Below are positions 1 through 5,512 of a DNA stretch of 5,874 nucleotides, one piece after another. The notes under the pieces are model-generated. The model did no database searches. It had not been told where the DNA came from and saw only the letters and a program-made list of their open reading frames with translations. The translations under genes were made by a program, and so were the position numbers. Source of the stretch: Candidatus Equinaster intestinalis (GTDB lineage Bacteria > Bacillota_A > Clostridia > Oscillospirales > Acutalibacteraceae); NCBI GenBank assembly GCA_018065375.1, contig JAGHTJ010000149.1, forward strand, positions 1 to 5,874. The letters run 5' to 3'. Each line of letters begins with the position of its first letter. Positions within the stretch are counted from its first letter, which is position 1.

Positions 1-266
1 CCGATTCACTCGGTGCAAAAATACGCTTGCGATGTATCCTTATTCACGGGGTGAATACTGAAAAAAGCCATGCCGAAAAAATAAGACAACTCGCAAATTC
101 GTTGGAGAATTTAAATGGAATTGACCTTATTCAGTATCATCCCATGGGTCAGAGTAAGTATGAGCAGATCGGTATTATTAACACTTTTGATTCAAAAGAA
201 AAAATACCGACAGAAGAAGACATCAGTCTTTTTAGGTCGGTATTGTCTGAGATGAAAATAAATTAA
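1..266 (+). CDS. Glycyl-radical enzyme activating protein (radical SAM, PflA-like), C-terminal fragment
   Basis: This is the last ~88 codons of a gene that begins before the window; the frame is open from position 3, so the TTG at 27 is not a true start. The visible protein carries the pattern seen at the C-terminus of pyruvate formate-lyase activase-like radical SAM enzymes: an 'IRLRCILIHGVN' strand (family form resembles LRCPLIPGVN), a helix containing 'LANSLENLNGIDLI', then 'YHPMGQSKY' (family form YHPLGxSKY) and a final acidic helix ending in a TAA stop. Such enzymes use a [4Fe-4S] cluster and S-adenosylmethionine to place a glycyl radical on a partner enzyme in the cytoplasm. The cluster-binding CxxxCxxC motif would lie upstream and is not visible. 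The single Cys here and the lack of a Cys-rich SPASM tail argue against a peptide-maturing radical SAM enzyme. It probably belongs to a different unit from the export genes. The partner enzyme cannot be named. Confidence 0.75.
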   Translation, partial: DSLGAKIRLRCILIHGVNTEKSHAEKIRQLANSLENLNGIDLIQYHPMGQSKYEQIGIINTFDSKEKIPTEEDISLFRSVLSEMKIN

Positions 267-268
267 AA

Positions 269-333
269 GATGTATCGTAAAAATAGCGGGCGGATGTGGG
301 CATCCGCCCCTACGGAGGCAATATTGGTACATC
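269..333. repeat. Nested palindromic intergenic element
   Basis: A perfect 9-bp GC-rich inverted repeat (288-296 GGGCGGATG with 301-309 CATCCGCCC, 4-base loop) is flanked by smaller complementary pairs: CGTA 276-279 with TACG 311-314, and GATGTA 269-274 with TACATC 328-333. It begins three bases after the activase stop codon. There is no T-run after the stem, so it is not a standard intrinsic terminator, although it could stabilise the 3' end of the upstream mRNA. The stem followed by CCTACGGAGG resembles small palindromic elements dispersed in clostridial gut genomes; that likeness is from memory and was not searched. The GGAGG at 314-318 serves no visible gene. Confidence 0.6.
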
Positions 334-365
334 GTCTCGAATTTAAAAAAATCAAAAAATACAAA

Positions 366-371
366 AAGGAG
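366..371 (+). promoter_or_regulatory. Ribosome binding site of the Gly-Gly leader peptide gene
   Basis: AAGGAG lies nine bases before the ATG at 381 in an A-rich, unstructured context. It fixes the start of the small peptide: the in-frame ATG further upstream at 270 lies inside the palindromic element region and has no ribosome binding site. No convincing sigma-70 promoter is visible between 267 and 380. Confidence 0.8.
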
Positions 372-380
372 AAAAAAGCC

Positions 381-506
381 ATGAAAAAGGACGAAAAGAA
401 AATCAATACAACCGAAAAGGATGTAAAGGCCGAAAAGCAAGGCGCACTCCTTACCGACGAGCAGTTGAAGCAGGTTTCCGGCGGCTGTACCGTTAAACCG
501 AAATGA
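381..506 (+). CDS. Gly-Gly leader micro-peptide, putative export substrate (41 aa)
   Basis: This small gene encodes a Lys/Glu-rich peptide with a typical double-glycine leader end, LTDEQLKQVSGG (residues 24-35). It matches bacteriocin-type and peptide-pheromone leaders cut by C39 peptidases: an amphipathic helix with Leu/Val at spaced positions, then GG. Cleavage after Gly35 would release only CTVKPK, six residues with one Cys and two Lys. That is far shorter than usual class II bacteriocin or modified-peptide cores. The gene has its own good RBS and ends in TGA followed by a strong terminator, so the short reading frame looks genuine rather than a window or frame artefact. The C39-ABC transporter about 600 bases downstream is the obvious processing and export partner (inferred). 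No modification enzyme is visible. Alternatives are a signalling peptide, a decayed bacteriocin precursor, or a chance small ORF; the leader motif beside a matching transporter makes the last least likely. Confidence 0.75.
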   Translation: MKKDEKKINTTEKDVKAEKQGALLTDEQLKQVSGGCTVKPK

Positions 507-525
507 TGTGTGCTTACGCACATTA

Positions 526-549
526 ATTCCTAACTCCTCATTCCTAACT
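526..549. repeat. Short direct repeat ATTCCTAACT x2
   Basis: The 10-base unit ATTCCTAACT occurs at 526-535 and again at 540-549, a 14-base period, between the peptide stop codon and the terminator stem. It may be a simple slippage repeat; no function is evident. Confidence 0.5.
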
Positions 550-554
550 GAAAA

Positions 555-588
555 CCCACGATTTGTTCCGACAAATCGTGGGCTTTTT
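555..588 (+). terminator. Intrinsic terminator of the micro-peptide gene
   Basis: A perfect 12-bp stem (555-566 CCCACGATTTGT with 571-582 ACAAATCGTGGG) closes a TCCG tetraloop and is followed by C and five Ts (584-588). This is a textbook Rho-independent terminator. It lies 48 bases after the peptide stop codon and separates peptide transcription from the transport genes. The AAAA on the 5' side could give weak termination on the opposite strand, but no gene is there. Confidence 0.92.
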
Positions 589-599
589 ATGCCTTTTTC

Positions 600-628
600 T
601 TGCAAAATTTCCAAATTTATGCTATGAT
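600..628 (+). promoter_or_regulatory. Sigma-70-type promoter with extended -10 for the transport operon
   Basis: The -35 box TTGCAA (600-605) is separated by 17 bases from the -10 box TATGAT (623-628), and TGC directly before the -10 (620-622) gives the extended TGn element. Transcription would start near 635, leaving a leader of about 30 bases before the ATG at 664. It sits just after the terminator of the peptide gene, so the transport genes can be expressed independently of the peptide. The match is to the housekeeping consensus, not to an ECF-type promoter. Confidence 0.75.
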
Positions 629-663
629 ACAATCGAATTGTTATATAGAGAGGAAAACTCGTT

Positions 664-1080
664 ATGCGTGAAGAAATTTTCAGAAAGAAAAGTCTCGAAA
701 AATTAAAATCTCCTGAAAGTCTTGACCAGAGCATCAGGGTAACCAACCCCGGTATATGGCTTATACTGGCGGCAGTTATTTTGCTGCTTATCGGCGCTGT
801 CGTTTGGGGCGCTTTCGGGCATATTGACAGTACAGTTCCGATAAGCGTTCATGCGGAAAAAGGAGTTCTAACAGGCACTGTAACAGAAGAAAACATCACA
901 TCGGTTAAAACGGAAATGACCGTTCATTTTGCGGAATACGATGCTGAAATTGAAAACATACGCAAAGAAGACGGCGGATATATCTGCGCATTATCCGCTG
1001 AAAGCAGTGTGCCGGACGGATATTATGACGGTAATATTGTAATCCAAAGCTTCAAACCGTTTTCCTTTATTTTTAATTGA
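664..1080 (+). CDS. Minimal HlyD-like subunit of NHLM-type peptide export system (138 aa)
   Basis: The N-terminus reads like the NHLM bacteriocin-system HlyD family: 'IFRKKSLEKLKSPESLDQ' then 'RVTNPGIW', one membrane helix (about residues 31-51) and 'WGAFGHIDSTVP', leading to an extracytoplasmic beta-rich region. Family members are, from general knowledge, around 400 residues with a long coiled-coil hairpin and lipoyl-like domain. This protein has only ~87 residues after the membrane helix and no coiled coil. Its end (DGYYDGNIVIQSFKPFSF) resembles the C-terminal beta-strand tail of the full-length proteins, which suggests internal loss of the hairpin rather than a simple 3' truncation (inferred). 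The reading frame is clean: GAGAGG RBS ten bases before ATG, a TGA stop, and the next gene starting ten bases later. In a single-membrane bacterium a long periplasmic adaptor is unnecessary, so it may be a working accessory subunit that stabilises the ABC pair. Confidence 0.8.
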   Translation: MREEIFRKKSLEKLKSPESLDQSIRVTNPGIWLILAAVILLLIGAVVWGAFGHIDSTVPISVHAEKGVLTGTVTEENITSVKTEMTVHFAEYDAEIENIRKEDGGYICALSAESSVPDGYYDGNIVIQSFKPFSFIFN

Positions 1081-1090
1081 GGGTGACATT

Positions 1091-3262
1091 ATGTCGAAAA
1101 AAATGAAACAACCCGTTTTAAAGGGTGTTGCCAAAGTTCCAGTTGTAATGCAGCTTGAAGCGCTCGAATGCGGCGCCGCAAGCCTTTGTATGATTTTGGC
1201 GTATTACGGCAAATGGATACCGATTGAGCAGGTGCGTGATGACTGCGGCGTTTCACGTGACGGCAGTAACGCCGTTAATGTTATGAGAGCCGCACGGTAT
1301 TACGGACTGAAAACTTCGGGCTACCGCTACGAGCCGGAGCAGTTAAAAGCAAACGGCAAATTCCCCTGTATAATACATTGGAATTTTAATCACTTTGTTG
1401 TGCTTAACGGTTTCAAGGGCGGCAAAGCATACATAAACGACCCCGCAAGAGGCGCGTACAGTGTTTCGATGGATATTTTTGATGAATCCTTTACGGGTAT
1501 TTGTCTTATGTTTGAGCCTACTGAAAAGTTTGTACCCTCCGGCAAGCCGAAAAGCGTGCTTTCTTTTGCGGCGAAGCGGCTTAAAGGCACCGGCGCGGCA
1601 ATTACATTTACGGTGCTTACCGGAATGATTGCGGCCCTTATCGCCTTTATTCAGCCGGCATTTGCGAGGGTTTTCCTTGACAGACTGCTGACAGGAATCG
1701 ACAAAAACTGGATTATGCCGTTTTTTGTGCTACTCGCCGGATTTAATATTATAGAAATATTTATGTCCGCTTTGCAGGCGGTATATGCCATACGGATAAA
1801 CGGAAAAATGGCGGCAACCGGCAATGCCTCGTATATGTGGAAGGTTTTAAAAATGCCGATGCGGTTTTTCTCACAGCGTATGGCGGGCGATATTCAAGGA
1901 CGCCAGCTTTCCAATTCCGTAATTTCGGCAACACTTATCAATATATTGGCGCCGCTTCTTATCAATGCGGTGCTTATGGTGTTTTATCTTGTTGTTATGA
2001 TAAGATACAGCGTTATTTTATCCCTTGTCGGCATTTCTTCCATTGCCGTCAACATCATAATTGCGCGGTTTATTTCAAAAAAGCGAATCAACATCACACG
2101 TGTTGCCATGCGCGACCAGGCAAAGCTTGATTCCGCCACCGTTTCGGGTATTGAAATGATTGAAACTATCAAATCCTCGGGCGCGGAAAACGGATTTTTC
2201 AAAAAATGGTCGGGACATCAGGCGAGTGTAAACTCCGAAAAGGTTAAATACTTAAAGCTCGACCAATATATCGGTATCATTCCGCAGTTTATTACCATGC
2301 TTTCAAACTTTGCCGTTCTCTTTATCGGTGTTTATCTCACGATGAAAGGGCAGTTTACCGCCGGTATGGTTATGGCGTTTCAGGGATTTTTGCTTTCCTT
2401 TATGACACCGGCACAAACCCTTATTGCTTCCGGTCAGGTTTTGCAGGAAATGCGGACCTTAATGGAGCGCGTAGACGATGTAATGGAATACCCCGATGAA
2501 ACCGTTTTAGATGAAAATGCTTCCTCCGAAAACTGCGTAAAGCTTACGGGAAATATCGAGCTTAAAAATATCGTTTTCGGCTATTCTCCGCTCGAGGAGC
2601 CGCTTATTAAGGATTTTAACCTCACCATTACGCCCGGCAAAAGCGTTGCGATTGTAGGAGCATCGGGCTGCGGAAAATCCACTATATCAAAGCTTATTTC
2701 CGGATTATATAAGCCGTGGGAGGGTGAAATTCTCTTTGACGGCAAACCGATGAAGGAAATACCGAAAAATGTATTCCGTTCCTCTATTGCGGTAGTAGAC
2801 CAGGAAATTATCCTTTTTAAGGACACCGTAGCCGCAAATATCAAAATGTGGGACGACAGCATTGAAGATTTTGAAATGATACTCGCCGCGAGAGACGCAC
2901 AAATTCACGATGTGATTATGGAACGTCCGAAGGGCTACCGCCACAAGCTCGTTCCGGGCGGAAAAGACTTTTCCGGCGGACAGAGACAGCGTCTTGAAAT
3001 TGCCCGCGCCCTTGCGCAGGAGCCTACCGTTATCATTCTTGATGAGGCAACGAGCGCGCTTGATGCTAAAACGGAATATGATGTTGTTCGTGCGATAAAC
3101 GAAAGGGGCATTACCTGCATCGTAATTGCACACCGCCTTTCCACCATTCGTTCATGCGACCGGATTATCGTTATGGAGCACGGCGAAATAAAGGACAGAG
3201 GAACACATAAAGAACTTATGGAAAAAAGCGAGATTTACAAAAATCTCGTGATTGCGGAATAG
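1091..3262 (+). CDS. NHLM-type peptidase/ABC exporter: C39 peptidase, membrane and ATPase domains (723 aa)
   Basis: This is a full peptidase-containing ABC transporter that cuts Gly-Gly leaders and exports the peptide across the cytoplasmic membrane. The C39 cysteine peptidase domain (about residues 12-145) has the expected oxyanion Gln21, nucleophile Cys27 (in LEALECGAAS), His101 (HFVVLNGF) and Asp117 (NDPARG). The membrane domain (about 165-450) shows hydrophobic stretches consistent with six helices. The ATPase domain (about 490-723) has Walker A GASGCGKST (523-531), Q-loop Gln571, signature FSGGQRQR (Ser628), Walker B with D651/E652 in ILDEATSALD, and H-loop His681. All catalytic residues are present, so it should be active. 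Length and order match the NHLM family. GAGGGTG just upstream, overlapping the previous stop codon, gives the RBS and suggests translational coupling. Its likely substrate is the micro-peptide at 381-506; substrates elsewhere in the genome are also possible. Confidence 0.93.
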   Translation: MSKKMKQPVLKGVAKVPVVMQLEALECGAASLCMILAYYGKWIPIEQVRDDCGVSRDGSNAVNVMRAARYYGLKTSGYRYEPEQLKANGKFPCIIHWNFNHFVVLNGFKGGKAYINDPARGAYSVSMDIFDESFTGICLMFEPTEKFVPSGKPKSVLSFAAKRLKGTGAAITFTVLTGMIAALIAFIQPAFARVFLDRLLTGIDKNWIMPFFVLLAGFNIIEIFMSALQAVYAIRINGKMAATGNASYMWKVLKMPMRFFSQRMAGDIQGRQLSNSVISATLINILAPLLINAVLMVFYLVVMIRYSVILSLVGISSIAVNIIIARFISKKRINITRVAMRDQAKLDSATVSGIEMIETIKSSGAENGFFKKWSGHQASVNSEKVKYLKLDQYIGIIPQFITMLSNFAVLFIGVYLTMKGQFTAGMVMAFQGFLLSFMTPAQTLIASGQVLQEMRTLMERVDDVMEYPDETVLDENASSENCVKLTGNIELKNIVFGYSPLEEPLIKDFNLTITPGKSVAIVGASGCGKSTISKLISGLYKPWEGEILFDGKPMKEIPKNVFRSSIAVVDQEIILFKDTVAANIKMWDDSIEDFEMILAARDAQIHDVIMERPKGYRHKLVPGGKDFSGGQRQRLEIARALAQEPTVIILDEATSALDAKTEYDVVRAINERGITCIVIAHRLSTIRSCDRIIVMEHGEIKDRGTHKELMEKSEIYKNLVIAE

Positions 3263-3273
3263 GAGGGGATATA

Positions 3274-5460
3274 ATGAGTTGGTTTGAAGAACAGCTTAAA
3301 TACCGCGAGGATTCCGATAATGCTGATTTTGCGAATGCCATTGATTCCATAGCAAATGCCGTTATGGGAAAACGGCTTCGTGAATCGTTGAGTCAAAACG
3401 ATATTGCCGAATCTGCCATTGATGAAATATTAAAGTTTTATCATTGCAAACCGGAATCTAACGAGCATTTGCCAACCGAAAAAACGGTTGAAGAACAAAT
3501 TGAATATCGTATGCGCCCCTTCGGCATCAAAAGCCGCACGGTTACACTCGAAAAGGGCTGGTATCGCCATACTGCAGGCGCTATGCTCGGTACATTAAAG
3601 GAAAACGGTGCTTCTGTTGCGCTTATCCCCGGAAAGGTATCGGGATACTCCATTTTTGATATAAAGAATGGCAAAAAAATAAAACTGAACCGCAAAACCG
3701 AAAAATTGCTTGATAGTGAAGCAATTTGTTTTTACGAGCCACTGCCGCAAAAAGCAATGACCGTTAAAGAGCTGATTAAATTTATGGTGAAGCAGTTAAG
3801 CGCCATGGATATTGTGCTGTATTTTGCTCTGTTTTTGCTTTCCGCCGTATTCGGGCTTCTTTCGCCGCTTTTTACAAAATGGCTTTTCGGCAATGTGCTG
3901 AAATCCGGCAGTATCAGCATTCTTGTTTCTCTTGCCGTATTTGCGGTTTGCTTTGCCGGAGCACAGCTTTGCTTCAAGATATTTCAAGGGCTTACAAATG
4001 CAAAAATCGGCATCAAGGAAGATATTGCCGTGAGTGCGGCGGTGATGAACCGCATTTTAAGCCTGCCGACATCATTTTTCCGTGAGTATTCCGCCGGCAA
4101 CCTTTTCAGGCGTTTTGCCGATTTGCAACTCATTTTCGGCACCTTGTTCACTACGGTCGGTATGACCGTGCTGACCGCCGTTTTTTCGCTGATTTATATT
4201 ATAGAGATCATTACTCTTGCACCGTCTTTGGCGCTACCGGCATCATTGTTTACCTTTTTAACGCTGGTTATGTTGCTTATACATACGGTACTGCAAATAA
4301 AAATTACCAAACGGAAAATGGAACTTGCCGCAAAAACAAGCGGTGTTACTTATTCCACCGTTGCGGGAATACAAAAGGTAAAGCTCGCAGGTGCTGAAAA
4401 ACGCGCATTTTCCCGCTGGGCAAGGCGCTATTCGGAGGAAGCGGAGCTTGAATACAATCCGCCGCTGTTTTTGAAGCTTAATAATGCCATTTTTATTGCC
4501 GTTACCCTTATCGGCACAATGGTTTTATACATTGCGGCGCTTAAAAACAATGTAGCCGTTGCGGATTATTATGCCGTGGGTACGGCTTATGGTATGATAA
4601 CTGCGGCATTTACGGCGGTCATTCCGATTATGGCGAATATTACCAATATCCGCCCAACCTTTAAAGTGATAAAGCCGATTTTGGAAACCGAGCCGGAAAA
4701 AGAGAGCGGAAAAGATAATATTGCAGAACTAAAAGGTGCTATTGAGCTTTCCCATATTTCGTTCCGCTATGAAGACGATATGCCCTATGTAATTGACGAC
4801 CTCTCGCTTAAAATTCAGCCCGGCGAATATCTTGCCGTTGTTGGCTCCACCGGTTGCGGAAAATCTACTCTTATGCGTCTTTTACTAGGTTTTGAAACGC
4901 CCGGGAAGGGCAGTATATACTTTGACGGCAAGGATATGTCAAAAATCGACCCCGAATCGCTTCGCCGAAAAATCGGTACCGTAATGCAGGATAGCTCACT
5001 CTTCTTCGGGGACATCTATTCAAATATCGTTATCACCGCACCTCATCTGACGCTTGATGAAGCGTGGGAAGCGGCGGAGACTGCTTCGATTGCCGAGGAT
5101 ATTCGCAATATGCCGATGGGAATGCACACATATATTACTGACGGTCAGGGCGGCATTTCGGGCGGACAAAAACAGAGGCTTATGATAGCCCGCGCCGTAG
5201 CACCCAAGCCGAAAATACTGATGTTCGATGAGGCAACAAGCGCCCTTGATAACATAACCCAGAAAAATGTAACGGAAGCGATTGATAAGCTAAACTGCAC
5301 CCGAATCGTTATCGCACACCGCCTTTCCACAATTCAGCATGCCGACCGTATAATTTGCCTTGATAAAGGCAAAATCGCCGAGGAAGGCACCTTTGATGAG
5401 CTTATAGCAAAAAACGGACTTTTTGCTTCACTTGTCGAAAGACAAAGGTTGGATTTGTAA
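3274..5460 (+). CDS. NHLM-type ABC exporter, second half-transporter without peptidase (728 aa)
   Basis: This is the partner half-transporter of the upstream peptidase-ABC protein, expected to form a heterodimer in the membrane. Residues 1 to about 170 form a soluble N-terminal region without C39 catalytic motifs; it has the marks of the NHLM second-ABC family, such as GWYRHTAGAMLG, a following ALIPGKVSGYSIFD strand pair and 'FYEPLP' before the membrane domain. Its role is not established; leader-peptide recognition is one guess. The membrane domain starts near Met178 and runs to about 465, with six hydrophobic segments. The ATPase domain has Walker A GSTGCGKST (524-532), signature ISGGQKQR (Ser629), Walker B D652/E653 in MFDEATSALD, and H-loop His682, so this ATP site also looks competent. 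AGGAGG (3261-3266) overlaps the upstream TAG stop, seven bases before the ATG, indicating coupled translation. Confidence 0.92.
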   Translation: MSWFEEQLKYREDSDNADFANAIDSIANAVMGKRLRESLSQNDIAESAIDEILKFYHCKPESNEHLPTEKTVEEQIEYRMRPFGIKSRTVTLEKGWYRHTAGAMLGTLKENGASVALIPGKVSGYSIFDIKNGKKIKLNRKTEKLLDSEAICFYEPLPQKAMTVKELIKFMVKQLSAMDIVLYFALFLLSAVFGLLSPLFTKWLFGNVLKSGSISILVSLAVFAVCFAGAQLCFKIFQGLTNAKIGIKEDIAVSAAVMNRILSLPTSFFREYSAGNLFRRFADLQLIFGTLFTTVGMTVLTAVFSLIYIIEIITLAPSLALPASLFTFLTLVMLLIHTVLQIKITKRKMELAAKTSGVTYSTVAGIQKVKLAGAEKRAFSRWARRYSEEAELEYNPPLFLKLNNAIFIAVTLIGTMVLYIAALKNNVAVADYYAVGTAYGMITAAFTAVIPIMANITNIRPTFKVIKPILETEPEKESGKDNIAELKGAIELSHISFRYEDDMPYVIDDLSLKIQPGEYLAVVGSTGCGKSTLMRLLLGFETPGKGSIYFDGKDMSKIDPESLRRKIGTVMQDSSLFFGDIYSNIVITAPHLTLDEAWEAAETASIAEDIRNMPMGMHTYITDGQGGISGGQKQRLMIARAVAPKPKILMFDEATSALDNITQKNVTEAIDKLNCTRIVIAHRLSTIQHADRIICLDKGKIAEEGTFDELIAKNGLFASLVERQRLDL

Positions 5461-5473
5461 GTAACGTAAAAGC

Positions 5474-5492
5474 CTCCCTTTACACAAGGGAG
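5474..5492. repeat. Small hairpin between the export genes and the sigma factor gene
   Basis: CTCCCTT (5474-5480) pairs with AAGGGAG (5486-5492) around a 5-base loop. No T-run follows, so it is not a clear terminator, and transcription probably continues into the sigma factor gene. The motif AAGCCTCCCTT...AAGGGAG resembles a palindrome I recall as dispersed in Faecalibacterium/Ruminococcus-type genomes; this was not searched. GGAGCCA occurs at 5489-5495 and again at 5501-5507. Confidence 0.5.
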
Positions 5493-5499
5493 CCACTAT

Positions 5500-5504
5500 A
5501 GGAG
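5500..5504 (+). promoter_or_regulatory. Ribosome binding site of the sigma factor gene
   Basis: AGGAG lies eight bases before the ATG at 5513 and supports that start. No separate promoter is evident in the 52-base gap after the export genes. Confidence 0.65.
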
Positions 5505-5512
5505 CCAGGTGT

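Noticed and set aside
1..266. Possibility that the upstream radical SAM fragment is a peptide maturase for the micro-peptide.
   Set aside because: The visible C-terminus matches glycyl-radical activases (LRCxLIxGVN, YHPMGxSKY) and lacks the Cys-rich SPASM region expected of many peptide-modifying radical SAM enzymes.
270..380. In-frame upstream ATG at 270 that would give a 78-residue version of the micro-peptide.
   Set aside because: It has no ribosome binding site and would translate the palindromic element; the ATG at 381 has AAGGAG at the right distance and gives a typical leader length.
472..627. A shifted frame (472, 475, ...) stays open past the peptide stop to a TGA at 625, so a frameshift could lengthen the core.
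   Set aside because: The extension would run through the intrinsic terminator hairpin and into the promoter, so it is unlikely to be an ancestral or recoded core.
589..627. Tiny ORF (12 codons) from the ATG at 589 in the gap after the terminator.
   Set aside because: It overlaps the promoter, has no ribosome binding site and no recognisable features.
192..746. Long open frame on the minus strand across the peptide gene and terminator.
   Set aside because: It overlaps three better-supported features, has biased Phe/Leu composition typical of antisense to A-rich coding DNA, and no recognisable domain.
2705..3147. Several minus-strand open frames within the ABC genes.
   Set aside because: They are antisense shadows of strongly conserved ATPase-domain coding sequence with no RBS or domain support.
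3703..3732. A 9-bp inverted repeat (AAATTGCTT/AAGCAATTT) followed by T-rich sequence inside the second ABC gene, terminator-like.
   Set aside because: Only two of nine pairs are G-C and it lies in conserved coding sequence, so it is probably a chance structure.
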